This document shows, one piece after another, positions 1 to 8,467 of a DNA stretch of 64,000 bases. Location of the stretch: assembly GCA_963976875.1 (NCBI GenBank), contig CAXBML010000005.1, forward strand, positions 62,001 through 126,000, given 5' to 3'. Every line of letters begins with the position of its first letter. Within the stretch, counting starts at the first letter, position 1. Both the position numbers and the translations under genes were made by a program. The DNA is from Berkiella_A sp963976875. GTDB lineage: Bacteria; Pseudomonadota; Gammaproteobacteria; Berkiellales; Berkiellaceae. The notes beneath the pieces were generated by a model. It was not told the DNA's origin. It did not search any database and saw only the letters and a list, made by a program, of their open reading frames with translations.

Positions 1-1106
1 TTTTTTTGACTGGAGGTGGTGCAAGAGGCGCATATCAAGCGGGCGTTTTGAAAGCGCTGGCTGAAATATCGCCAGGACATGACTTACCTTTTGATATTTT
101 GAGTGGTGCGAGTACTGGGGCGATTAATGCCGCTTTTATTGGTTCGCATGCAGACGATTTTAATAAAGGCGTACGCTTGCTGACTCGTATATGGGCACAA
201 ATGGATTCTGGGCAAGTTTTTAAAACAGATAATATATCTTTAGCGCTCACTGTTATGCGAACTATGAGAGATATTGTGTTTCACCGAACACCTAAAGCTG
301 GACAGTTTTTATTAAATACGGACCCTCTGCGTAAATTGCTTAGTGATAATATTGACTTCAAGAGAGTTAATCAGCTAATAGAGGATGGTGTTTATCATTC
401 CATTGTGGTGTCGGCCCTGAATTATGAGACTTCTGAGTCTGTTGCTTTCTTTAATAGTAATGGTATCTTAAAAGAAAGAGAGCGTTTTCGTTACCGTTCA
501 CAAAAAGAAAAAATTCGAATAGATCATATTCTAGCCTCAAGTGCTATCCCTATATTTTTTCCATCAGTAGAAATCAACGATGTGCATTATGGGGATGGTA
601 CTTTACGCAACCATCATCCATTACGAAGTACGATAGAATTAGGCGCCGATAAATTATTAATCGTCAGTCTCAAAAAGGATCCTCAGCGTTACCCATCTAT
701 AGTGACTCAGCCCAATATGGGGGTTTCGTTTGGCAACATTATAGGGATGGTATTTAACTCTATTTTTTTAGATAGTTTCGAACTAGATTTAGAAATGCTG
801 GACTTCATTAATCATAATATCAGTGCGCTTTCTACGGATGAGCAAAATAAAATTCCATTTCGAAAAATTGACACTTTAATTTTAAGGCCCACTAAAGACT
901 TGGGGGAACTTGCCTCTAATCAAGTGAAACTGTTTCCTCGCATGCTGAGATATTTATTAGGCGGTTTTGGAAAGGGTAGCCGAACATCAGATATGTATAG
1001 CTATTTAATGTTTGAGGCTGAGTATTGTCAAAAACTGATACAGCTAGGCTATAAAGATACAATCGCGCGCCGAGACGAGATACAGACATTTCTGTCTGAC
1101 AAATAA
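1..1106 (+). CDS. Patatin-like phospholipase (5' end cut by window edge)
   Basis: This is a patatin-family lipid acyl hydrolase, a serine-aspartate dyad enzyme. The window begins inside the gene: the frame is open to base 1, and the first readable residues (F-L-T) directly precede the glycine-rich oxyanion motif GGGARG, so only a few N-terminal residues are missing. The nucleophile motif GASTG has its serine codon at 111-113, and the catalytic D-G-T motif has its aspartate codon at 594-596. No signal peptide can be judged. Patatin proteins are frequent among effectors of intracellular bacteria (for example Legionella VipD), but housekeeping family members also exist, so a role in infection is only a possibility. 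The family assignment is strong; substrate and location are unknown. Confidence 0.88.
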   Translation, partial: FLTGGGARGAYQAGVLKALAEISPGHDLPFDILSGASTGAINAAFIGSHADDFNKGVRLLTRIWAQMDSGQVFKTDNISLALTVMRTMRDIVFHRTPKAGQFLLNTDPLRKLLSDNIDFKRVNQLIEDGVYHSIVVSALNYETSESVAFFNSNGILKERERFRYRSQKEKIRIDHILASSAIPIFFPSVEINDVHYGDGTLRNHHPLRSTIELGADKLLIVSLKKDPQRYPSIVTQPNMGVSFGNIIGMVFNSIFLDSFELDLEMLDFINHNISALSTDEQNKIPFRKIDTLILRPTKDLGELASNQVKLFPRMLRYLLGGFGKGSRTSDMYSYLMFEAEYCQKLIQLGYKDTIARRDEIQTFLSDK

Positions 1107-1154
1107 AAATCAATCCAATTAAAACCATATAAACCCAGAGAAGCTAATTATGTC

Positions 1155-1181
1155 TTGACAAAGGTAGTGGTGATCTATAAT
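1155..1181 (+). promoter_or_regulatory. Putative sigma-70 promoter of the kinase/ankyrin gene
   Basis: A perfect -35 hexamer TTGACA (1155-1160) and a perfect -10 hexamer TATAAT (1176-1181) lie 39 bp before the start codon. The spacer of 15 bp is shorter than the usual 17, so activity may be reduced or controlled. An alternative -10, TATAGT at 1181-1186, would give a 20-bp spacer. Confidence 0.5.
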
Positions 1182-1219
1182 ATAGTCCGGTACCCGACTA
1201 ACCCTGAAGTTTAGGATTG

Positions 1220-2632
1220 ATGCTTATGCCTGTTATGCCAGCAAAAAATTTTCAAGAAGCCCTTGCCCACCACGCCAATCCTTTTGGATTGAGTGTAAAT
1301 ACCCTTGAAAATACGACAATCAATAAAAAACATACCCTGATATCTTTAGATACATTTTATTTGTATGAAGCCAAGCAAGATGGCGTATCTCAGGGTGGTG
1401 TGTATAAAGATGCTGGTGGTGAGAAATGGTTACTTAAAGAGCCACAATGGGGTGAGCTACAAAATGGCGTCAAAGAATATGTCGCTGGTGCTTTGTTTCA
1501 ACATCTACTAGGAGATTATGCACCAAAAACAAGCTTAATTTATGACACAGTTAATCATGAAGTAATGGTGGGCTCTAAATTTTTACCCAATTTTCAAACC
1601 ATTAGCGACTTTACCATTAAAGAAAATATCCCTTATTATGGCATTCCAAATGGCGCCAAGATTGAGAATGATGATGTGACTCGAGTAGATGTCACTAATG
1701 CCACTGAAATTAATGGTAAACCTATTAGTAATTATGCCAATGTGATTACGGCAGTTGTATTTTTAAATGATGGAGATGCTCATCAAGGTAATGTGGGGGT
1801 AGTCGAAGAGGCTGATGCTTTTATGTTTGCCAAAATTGATCATGGCTTTGCTTTGTCCAGTGGTGGATGGTGGTCATCGGATTCTGCCACATTAAAGAGT
1901 TTCACGAATGAAACAATTCGATACGGTTTTCAGGATTTGGATAGGCTTGGTTACGATAATATGTATCAATCGATTAAAATGGTTGTAGATATGTCGTTTG
2001 ATGAAATTGAAGCGCTTGTTTCACTGAAGATTGAAGAAGCACGTCCTTATGTTGAGCAATGGCAACAAGATCATATAAATGATGAGTGCGCATATGAAGA
2101 GTATGAGCATGAGTTTGGGTATGGAGATGATTTTCCACATCAGTGTAACTCATGGACTTTAGAGGGTAATCAAAATTTTAGCATTGATTCATTAAAATCC
2201 GATATTTTAGATATATTAGAAAAAAGACAAGATAACTTTAAAGATATTCTGCAAGATATGGAATTAGACCACGCAATCTTTACCAATGATATTGAAGCCA
2301 TACAACAGCTATTTTCTGATGGAATTGATTTTTCTAAACCGATTTTTTCTTTTCATAATTCTGAAGATAGTGCCTATAGCTATACGGGTCATAAACCTTT
2401 AGAGTTGGCAAACAAATATCATAGTGACAATGTGACTCGTTTTATTGAAGATAATACGCCGCCCGAAATTTTGACCACAGCGGATCTCTTCCCAAAAGAT
2501 TTTGACTTATTAGGTGGTGAGTCTAGATTTGAACATGTTGATTTTTCTTTTGATATGTCTATAGATTTTGAGCCATTTTTTATGGCTATATTGGAAGAAC
2601 TTGCCCCTAAAGTGATGATGTACGAGGTATAG
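1220..2632 (+). CDS. Kinase-fold protein with C-terminal ankyrin-like repeats, putative effector
   Basis: This 470-aa protein has no signal peptide. The first two thirds look like a kinase of the PI3/PI4-kinase or HipA-like type: a lysine in WLLKEP (about K73), a catalytic-loop motif GDAHQGN (D186, H188, N191) and a metal-binding aspartate in AKIDHG (D207). Residues about 350-415 read like one or two degenerate ankyrin repeats (AIFTNDIEAIQQLFSDG, then TGHKPLELA). The C-terminus carries an acidic EE patch followed by hydrophobic residues, as seen in many Dot/Icm substrates. Legionella has ankyrin proteins with lipid-kinase activity (LegA5/AnkK), which makes this arrangement suggestive. ATG 1220 was chosen over the TTG three bases earlier; ATG 1226 is better spaced from AGGA (1213-1216). 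The kinase call is by motif only. Confidence 0.6.
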   Translation: MLMPVMPAKNFQEALAHHANPFGLSVNTLENTTINKKHTLISLDTFYLYEAKQDGVSQGGVYKDAGGEKWLLKEPQWGELQNGVKEYVAGALFQHLLGDYAPKTSLIYDTVNHEVMVGSKFLPNFQTISDFTIKENIPYYGIPNGAKIENDDVTRVDVTNATEINGKPISNYANVITAVVFLNDGDAHQGNVGVVEEADAFMFAKIDHGFALSSGGWWSSDSATLKSFTNETIRYGFQDLDRLGYDNMYQSIKMVVDMSFDEIEALVSLKIEEARPYVEQWQQDHINDECAYEEYEHEFGYGDDFPHQCNSWTLEGNQNFSIDSLKSDILDILEKRQDNFKDILQDMELDHAIFTNDIEAIQQLFSDGIDFSKPIFSFHNSEDSAYSYTGHKPLELANKYHSDNVTRFIEDNTPPEILTTADLFPKDFDLLGGESRFEHVDFSFDMSIDFEPFFMAILEELAPKVMMYEV

Positions 2633-2794
2633 TCGGCGTTTTATAGTCCATAGTGAAAATTTTAAAACAAGCATAACATTCGTTATTCTTGTATCTGTGT
2701 GGATGGATCCTTAAAATAGCCACCATGAATAATGTTGTGACACCTATTTATTTTATTGTAGTTAGGTAGTTAGGTGTCTTTGTGGCGGTAAAGT

Positions 2795-3556
2795 ATGCAA
2801 AAATTAAGTGTAACGATAATCTGTAAAAATGAAGTTCGGAATATTCGAGCTTGTTTAGAGTCAGTGAAATGGGCTGACGAAATAGTGGTGTTAGACTCTG
2901 GTAGCAGCGATGGAACACTGGACATTGTGAAAGAGTATACTGATAAGGTTGTTCAAACGGATTGGCCCGGTTTTGGCATACAAAAGAATAGGGCATTAGA
3001 TAAGGCCTCTCATGACTGGATCTTATCGATTGATGCAGATGAACGCATTTCTCCTGAGCTGCAAACCAGCATTAAGACCATACTCAAACAAGATCCGAGT
3101 GATATTTCTGCTTTCAAAATTTTAAGGCGTTCGAGTTATTGTGGCCGCTTCTTAAAGCATGGTAATTGGAAGCGAGATTACTGTATTAGGCTTTTTCAAA
3201 AAAATAAAGCTCGTTTCAAAGAAGTTCCAGTGCATGAAAATTTAATCGTACAAGGTCAGGTGCAAAAAATTGATGGTCTGATGATTCATGAATCCTTTAG
3301 GACTTTAGATGAAGTGATTACCAAAATGAACCATTATTCTAGTTTATCTTCAGAAGAACGTTTTCAAAAAGGACAGCGTGGTGGGTTGGGTAAAGCCATA
3401 CGCCATGCCTTATGGAATTTCTTTTATGGTTATATTTTTCGTGGTGGGTTTTTAGACGGTCGAGAAGGTTTCATGTTAGCCATTTCTAATGCTGAGGGTA
3501 CATTTTATCGTTATGCCAAGTTAATGTATTTGTATGAAAACAGTAAAGCTAAATAA
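2795..3556 (+). CDS. waaE: Family 2 glycosyltransferase, WaaE/KdtX-like (LPS core)
   Basis: This 253-aa GT-A fold glycosyltransferase starts with the family opening LSVTIICKNE, followed by the nucleotide-binding D-S-G-S-S-D-G-T segment and the DADER motif that coordinates the metal and the sugar nucleotide. The HGNWKRDYCIRLF and VHENL blocks are typical of the WaaE/KdtX group, which adds a sugar (often glucose) to the inner core of lipopolysaccharide at the cytoplasmic face of the inner membrane. No waaA or other LPS gene is adjacent, so the precise acceptor is unknown. The GGCGG upstream of ATG 2795 is a plausible ribosome binding site. Confidence 0.8.
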   Translation: MQKLSVTIICKNEVRNIRACLESVKWADEIVVLDSGSSDGTLDIVKEYTDKVVQTDWPGFGIQKNRALDKASHDWILSIDADERISPELQTSIKTILKQDPSDISAFKILRRSSYCGRFLKHGNWKRDYCIRLFQKNKARFKEVPVHENLIVQGQVQKIDGLMIHESFRTLDEVITKMNHYSSLSSEERFQKGQRGGLGKAIRHALWNFFYGYIFRGGFLDGREGFMLAISNAEGTFYRYAKLMYLYENSKAK

Positions 3557-3567
3557 AGAGATACTTT

Positions 3568-3765
3568 TTATAGTTTGGGTTTTTTAGTTGAGCGTGGTGA
3601 CTCATTGCTGCTTTCAGAGCTCATAAATTTTCCTTTGACTTTTGGTTGTTGCATAATCGAAAAAATTCTATGAGACAATACTTCAATGTCTTGTTTAGCC
3701 AGTTCTTTTTTTTTGTTTGGCGGGTTTTTTTCACTATCTTTTGCCACACACCTATCCTCAGACAT
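3568..3765 (-). CDS. Small basic hypothetical protein
   Basis: This is a 65-aa lysine- and serine-rich reading frame on the minus strand, convergent with the glycosyltransferase gene. It has no signal peptide, membrane segment or recognised domain, and its C-terminus is very basic (STKKPKL). No clear Shine-Dalgarno sequence precedes the ATG, only AAAAG. It may be a genuine small gene or a chance frame in an AT-rich gap. Confidence 0.35.
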   Translation of the reverse strand: MSEDRCVAKDSEKNPPNKKKELAKQDIEVLSHRIFSIMQQPKVKGKFMSSESSNESPRSTKKPKL

Positions 3766-3807
3766 CTTTTAAATCTAGCTTATATGTTAACATACTAACA
3801 CACTGGT

Positions 3808-3837
3808 GTTCTAGTTTGTTCTAGTTTGTTCTAGTTG
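3808..3837. repeat. Short tandem repeat, 10-bp unit GTTCTAGTTT
   Basis: Almost three head-to-tail copies of a 10-bp unit lie just upstream of the small minus-strand frame. A second short tandem array with a related CTAGTT core occurs at 34321-34347. Confidence 0.75.
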
Positions 3838-4045
3838 TTTTTCCGTGCAGATACAGCTTTGATTAGGTCTTGTTATAATTAATTAACAAGCGGATCGAAT
3901 TAACGCCCCTTCCCAATGATGAGAGAAGATGATTTGCGTAATATACCCGCGATACCTGGTGAGGGAATCTAAACTGGGATACTTTCAGCGCGTAGCGCCA
4001 TGGGATGTGCCCACAACTAGGTTGCAAGAATAAGCTTAAGGCATC

Positions 4046-4068
4046 TGTCATGCTGGCCTTCGCCAGCA
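4046..4068. repeat. Hairpin of the TGTCATGC repeat family
   Basis: TGTCA is followed by a perfect 7-bp stem TGCTGGC/GCCAGCA with a CTTC loop, 20 bp beyond the stop of the 623-aa minus-strand gene. It shares the TGTCATGC-(T/C)(G/A)G-CGAAGGC vocabulary with the large palindrome at 6458-6543. On the minus strand it could act as a transcript 3' end, but no U-run follows. Confidence 0.6.
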
Positions 4069-4087
4069 AAACAAATGTTTATTTATT

Positions 4088-5959
4088 TTATTTAAGCTTT
4101 GCGTGAGCAGATGCTTGTTCCTGGCCGCTTAGTGCGGCAATATCACAAGCAATATCATTTGTCTGTCCAGTATTTTCCCTTCTATACATTGGACTTAATT
4201 GCTCTCCATAATAGGAGTCAATGACTGAGAATCCAAGTGTACTAATTATACCTGGATTATTTAAGCCAGCATCAGATTGTGCTTTCATCAAATCCTTATT
4301 AAAGCTCATGACCATGCCATGTCCGGAAAATGAGGCCAACTCATTTGGAACCGTGGGGTCATCTCTCAGTTGTTGTTGGATATTGCTCCAGGTGTCTAAG
4401 AAAGAATGGCCATTGATTTTTGTTGCGGCATTTCTCATGACTTGGTTTGGGCCAGGTGTTCCAGGTAGCCTTAATAACCTTGCCAAAGTGGGATCAAGTT
4501 CTAACACAGCATTAAAAGCTTGGCGTGAAGTTGAAGCTGCCCATAAAAATCTTGCTGACTGGGTATAGCAATATGCCAGGTATTGTTCTTCTCCCATTAG
4601 CTCTTTGCTTTTTCCAGTTAATGGCTGTCCTGCTTCGTCATACAAACTGTCTATTTCTTTATATTTCTCCCAGGTGGGGAAGAATATAGAAACGTTATCT
4701 TCCATTTGTTTTTTGAGCTTTGGATCGGTTTTTATCATATTGGCTAAATGATACTCTAAAAAGTTTTCTTTTTTAAAGCTATCTAGTTGCCATGGGTTAT
4801 TGGGAGCTGATGCCATAGCTTGGGTGAACTCTTGATGTGCCGCGTAATCATCATGCCCTTCAGTGATTATGTTATTATTTTTGTCAACCCCCATGCCGAA
4901 TAATATTAATTGACAAAGACTAGACATATAATAAGATTGGGTTTGTGACTCAACAGGTAAATATCGATATTTATAAGCAACATCAAAACCCAGGGTGGAT
5001 GGGTTGTAAAAATCCAAAATAGCTTTGTCAGGAAGTTCTAATAGCTTTTTCTGTGTGGGGGACAGCTTAAAGAATCGGTGGGTGGCTGTTGTAGGTTGTG
5101 GTTTATTGAGCTGCAAGTCATATTGTTGGGCATCGTGGTCATTTTTTGAACCTTTATCAGCGCTGGCTGGAAAGGATTTTTCATAGGCGCTATCAAAAAG
5201 CTCGGCCGCACTCTCCCAAAGAGCTATCCCTAAGCCGGTTACTTTCTCCTTTAGATTTTTTAAACGCTGTGTGCCCCATCCAAACGGCTTTGTCATTGTT
5301 TTTGAGACATTCAAAGCAGCATCACCTGCGTCTTCCTGTTGATTGCTGCTGCCTAACGTTTGAGAAGGCATTGTTTCGGAATTTGTGACGCCTGGGATTA
5401 TGGCCAAGGCCACATCCCAATCACCATCTATACCAACCTCTTCTAACTCAACATAGTCATGGATCGAATCGTCATAACATTTAGCTTTTCCGTTATCAAA
5501 TATAAGTGGTAGTGTTTTAAAAGCCTCGTGATAATGTTCCCATGCTAAGTCATTAGGCATCGTCGTGGCATCTGTGAAATTAAAAGGGTAGAGCATCATG
5601 TTGGCATAATTAGTAATTGGGTTCCAAGTATCATCAACTCTTTTTCCATCAGCGGTATAGAAGTGTCCATTAATAAGACCATTTTCCATTTGTCTCTTTT
5701 GCATTTCGTAGAAAGGGCCTTCTTGTGTTCTTAGTTGGGCCATGGCTTGTTGCCAATTTTTAGTCCACTTAAATGTTTGCGGAAACCATTCTCTTTTTGT
5801 ATACCAGTCTTTTCCTTCGCTCAGGTTAAGCTCACCACCTGTACCAGCTCGCATGTTATTTAAAATTTGTAAATTTATAAAAGGCATAACATGACAGCTG
5901 GAGTCCTTTTGCTGTGCGAAACAGTATTCTGCGGGTTTTTTCGGGCCTTGTGCTGACAT
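4088..5959 (-). CDS. 623-aa protein of unknown function
   Basis: I do not recognise this protein. It is soluble, with no signal peptide and no clear membrane segment, and it is rich in aromatic residues and in Q and N. A low-complexity linker at about residues 200-220 (rich in S, Q, E) separates an N-terminal part (WYTKREWFPQTFKW, YANMMLYPFNF) from a C-terminal part of about 350 residues. The C-terminus is small and polar (SGQEQASAHAKLK), a feature compatible with a Dot/Icm secretion signal but not diagnostic. A good Shine-Dalgarno sequence, AAGG, stands 8 bp before ATG 5959. It follows a small gene (6055-6309) on the same strand, 95 bp apart, so the two may form a unit. A host-interaction role is only a guess from the neighbourhood. 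Confidence 0.75.
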   Translation of the reverse strand: MSAQGPKKPAEYCFAQQKDSSCHVMPFINLQILNNMRAGTGGELNLSEGKDWYTKREWFPQTFKWTKNWQQAMAQLRTQEGPFYEMQKRQMENGLINGHFYTADGKRVDDTWNPITNYANMMLYPFNFTDATTMPNDLAWEHYHEAFKTLPLIFDNGKAKCYDDSIHDYVELEEVGIDGDWDVALAIIPGVTNSETMPSQTLGSSNQQEDAGDAALNVSKTMTKPFGWGTQRLKNLKEKVTGLGIALWESAAELFDSAYEKSFPASADKGSKNDHDAQQYDLQLNKPQPTTATHRFFKLSPTQKKLLELPDKAILDFYNPSTLGFDVAYKYRYLPVESQTQSYYMSSLCQLILFGMGVDKNNNIITEGHDDYAAHQEFTQAMASAPNNPWQLDSFKKENFLEYHLANMIKTDPKLKKQMEDNVSIFFPTWEKYKEIDSLYDEAGQPLTGKSKELMGEEQYLAYCYTQSARFLWAASTSRQAFNAVLELDPTLARLLRLPGTPGPNQVMRNAATKINGHSFLDTWSNIQQQLRDDPTVPNELASFSGHGMVMSFNKDLMKAQSDAGLNNPGIISTLGFSVIDSYYGEQLSPMYRRENTGQTNDIACDIAALSGQEQASAHAKLK

Positions 5960-6054
5960 ATTACCAACCTTATTTAATATTATTGATGTATTAAATGTTT
6001 GGACAGATTTAGTTGGCTTTAGTTCACTGGGAATTTATCCAAGATAAGTTGGGG

Positions 6055-6309
6055 TTAAGGCCCCAACAAAATATTTCTAAATTCTTCTGTTTTGGCTGCT
6101 GCCAATTTTTCTTTATGTTTTTCTACTTGGCTCTGTTCATAGCGGTTACGCATGACTTGCACAGCAGTCAGTACTTTGTCTTCATTGTCACCATGAATAC
6201 TATCTAATGCTTGTTCTCTAAGTCTGTCAGATTCATTTTGGGGAGATACAGCCCAATCTCTAGTAATTAAGCTATCGAGCGTCACATGGTATTGGGATAA
6301 AAACTTCAT
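6055..6309 (-). CDS. Small hypothetical protein upstream of the 623-aa gene
   Basis: This is an 84-aa protein, mostly helical by composition, with a charged C-terminal half (RNRYEQSQVEKHKEKLAAAK) that may form a coiled coil. No domain is recognised. The start at 6309 (MKFLSQYH) is preferred to the ATG at 6324 because AGGT lies at a suitable distance before it. It is probably co-transcribed with the 623-aa protein; a chaperone or partner role can be imagined, but nothing in the sequence proves it. Confidence 0.55.
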   Translation of the reverse strand: MKFLSQYHVTLDSLITRDWAVSPQNESDRLREQALDSIHGDNEDKVLTAVQVMRNRYEQSQVEKHKEKLAAAKTEEFRNILLGP

Positions 6310-6457
6310 AATAAATACCTGCATGGTTTGAAAATCATTAGGTATGAATCTGGGGTGAATTTCTGGTTATTCTAGGGGTTTATGGATGAGAGGGGGAGGG
6401 GGGAAGATAAACCGTATCGTTTTTGAGAAGATTCAACAGGAACGCATATGAATATTT

Positions 6458-6543
6458 TATGTCATGCCAGCGAAGGCTCTGAGTGATCCCCTCATGTATA
6501 CAAAAATGAGGGGATCACTCAGAGCCTTCGCTGGCATGACATA
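6458..6543. repeat. Perfect 38-bp-arm inverted repeat
   Basis: The two arms (6458-6495 and 6506-6543) are exact reverse complements over 38 bp, separated by a 10-base loop (GTATACAAAA). The outer part carries the TGTCATGCCAGCGAAGGCT motif that recurs in shorter hairpins elsewhere in the window. It begins 6 bp after the lpoA stop codon, so it may protect or end that transcript, but no U-run follows on the minus strand. The perfection of the arms suggests a recent insertion of a palindromic mobile element (MITE or REP-like). Confidence 0.85.
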
Positions 6544-6549
6544 GAGGAT

Positions 6550-8433
6550 TTACTGAACTAGTTTTACAGAGCCATTGGATATTTTTGCCCAGCTCATTTT
6601 CCTATCAACTCGGTTATCCGAGCCTAATGTTAATTGTCCTGTGGCACCATTAATTGTAGAGCTGCCAGATTGCTGTAGTTGATTAAAAGACTGGGTGAGC
6701 TTATAGGCATCAACGCCCATAGCAAATAACCGACTGGATTCTCCAAGTTGGCTACCATGGTATCGGTTAATCAGCTCTTTTACATCCCCACCTGCTTTAT
6801 TGGGGTCAACTATCCAAGGCATTTCCACAAATTGTATGCCATTGATATCTCTGTCGCGCCCGGGATTTGAGTTGGCGTTATAGACACTTGAGGTGGCTAA
6901 GATTGGAATATCTTGTGCAAAATAAAAATCAAACAACGGTTTGATTTGTCTGGCTTGGTCTGCGGGTAATGCCATAAAAATAACATCAATGTCTTCGCGT
7001 CGGCGGAGTTGATATTCTACTTTTTCTTTTATAGATCGCTTGATGGCGCTACAGCGTGCTTGGCTTTGTTCTATCCCCAAGACATCTCTGATTTTTCTGG
7101 ACATATCTTTATCCGGATCGAGGCGCGTTTGCGAGACGATATGACCGCCATCATTTGTCCACTTGCTATTGAACCTTTTTTCTAGACGTTTACCCCAGTT
7201 GTTATCAGGCACAACAATGCTGGCATATTGGTAGCCTGATTGCTTGGCTTTTTCAACGATTTGATCGGCTTCCTCTTCGGGAGCCAAAGAAAATTGTACA
7301 AAAGATCGCATATAGGGATTAACACCAGGGTGTTCGTTCAGTGCTAAAACCGGTGTGCGGATCGCATGGGCAGATTGGCTTAACTGATAAACATCCTCTT
7401 TCATCAAAGGGCCCACCACAAAGTCTGCGCCTTCGCGAATGGCTCTATTGTAAACATAAACAACATCCCCACCCGTATCATAAACTTTGATTGAGGGTTT
7501 AGGACCATTACCTGAATTTTCATAATAGGCGGCAAGATAACCTTCCCTAATGGCTCTCGCAGCGCTAGCGTGTGGACCTGATAGTGGTAGCAATAAGGCA
7601 ACACGATTTATTGATGATTGGTGGTATCGAGGGTTACGATTAAACTGGCTAGCATAATTTTGTGTGCGGCCTGATAGTATTTGATTGCCGGGATGATTTG
7701 GGTAGTCTCTGACCCAGTCCGCTAATAATTGTTTAGAAGCTCTTGGATTGTTCATTTTTTGAATATAGGCAAGGCCTAACCAACCAGAAAAAGGATACTC
7801 AGCGTTTCTAGCCGCATAGCTGAGTTTAGAGGGGGATAGTTTCGAGAGATGAGCCATAATGGCCTGACGGTTTTGACTTTGGCTTCGATGATCAGGTAAG
7901 AATTTATCTAATTTTGCTCGCGTTTTAGCGGCTAAAAAATATTGTCTTGTTTGTTCATATGTTTTAGTTTGTAAATATAAAACACGAGTTTGCTGTGATC
8001 TAGACAGTGCTCGTCTGCTTTGTATTCTGCCTAAATGTGTCTGAGCAAGCTGGGGGTTTTCCTCTTGAACGGCGACTTCGGCTAAAACAATTTTCTGTAA
8101 AGTATCTATATTGGGATCAGTATTTTTATTCGGGACTTTTCTGATAATGGATATCGCCTGAGAGGCATTACCTGCTTGCGCATACATATCAGCTGCCATC
8201 AACTGATATTCGTGAAATTGATCATTAGTGGCTGTTTCGGATAATCTTAAGTAGTGTTCCGCAGAAGCGAGGTATTGCTGATGCTCTTGTACTAGGTCGT
8301 TATCTTGGGTAATTTGACTTTCTTGTATGCTCTTGATACCTTCCCTGGGCTTTGCGGTACAAACATTAAGATTTGCGACCAATGCCAAAAAAAGTAATTT
8401 AGCAAACATTGAATTAGTTGCAGTTCTAACCAT
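6550..8433 (-). CDS. lpoA: Penicillin-binding protein activator LpoA (LppC family)
   Basis: LpoA is an outer-membrane lipoprotein that reaches through the periplasm to stimulate PBP1A. The 627-aa length fits the family. The N-terminus has a hydrophobic export segment followed by a cysteine (NLNVC at about residue 25), although the lipobox is imperfect. The N-terminal half is a helical TPR-like region (ASAEHYLRLSE, AQAGNASQA). The C-terminal half is a periplasmic-binding-protein fold beginning at RVALLLPLSGPHA and containing VVGPL. The gene is divergent from rsmI with only 34 bp between starts, the same arrangement as E. coli yraM-yraL. AAGGG, 9 bp before ATG 8433, supports the start. Confidence 0.9.
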   Translation of the reverse strand: MVRTATNSMFAKLLFLALVANLNVCTAKPREGIKSIQESQITQDNDLVQEHQQYLASAEHYLRLSETATNDQFHEYQLMAADMYAQAGNASQAISIIRKVPNKNTDPNIDTLQKIVLAEVAVQEENPQLAQTHLGRIQSRRALSRSQQTRVLYLQTKTYEQTRQYFLAAKTRAKLDKFLPDHRSQSQNRQAIMAHLSKLSPSKLSYAARNAEYPFSGWLGLAYIQKMNNPRASKQLLADWVRDYPNHPGNQILSGRTQNYASQFNRNPRYHQSSINRVALLLPLSGPHASAARAIREGYLAAYYENSGNGPKPSIKVYDTGGDVVYVYNRAIREGADFVVGPLMKEDVYQLSQSAHAIRTPVLALNEHPGVNPYMRSFVQFSLAPEEEADQIVEKAKQSGYQYASIVVPDNNWGKRLEKRFNSKWTNDGGHIVSQTRLDPDKDMSRKIRDVLGIEQSQARCSAIKRSIKEKVEYQLRRREDIDVIFMALPADQARQIKPLFDFYFAQDIPILATSSVYNANSNPGRDRDINGIQFVEMPWIVDPNKAGGDVKELINRYHGSQLGESSRLFAMGVDAYKLTQSFNQLQQSGSSTINGATGQLTLGSDNRVDRKMSWAKISNGSVKLVQ

Positions 8434-8467
8434 CTTTCTTATCCCTTGAATTTAAGCCCGAGTATTT

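Larger units (their letters stand above)
3766..4087. other. Intergenic stretch without a convincing gene
   Basis: The stretch contains the 10-bp tandem repeat, an inverted repeat CTTGTTA/TAACAAG (3869-3890) that overlaps an extended -10-like TGTTATAAT, and a hairpin TGCTGGC-CTTC-GCCAGCA at 4051-4068. A 68-aa minus-strand frame here starts inside that hairpin and is not believed. Short plus-strand open stretches are broken by stops, so a decayed gene is possible but cannot be identified. Confidence 0.5.

Noticed and set aside
3863..4069. 68-aa minus-strand reading frame
   Set aside because: It begins inside the TGTCATGC-type hairpin, has no ribosome binding site and shows no protein-like composition.
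4221..4568. 115-aa plus-strand frame inside the 623-aa gene
   Set aside because: Lies wholly within a better-supported gene on the other strand and has no recognisable features.
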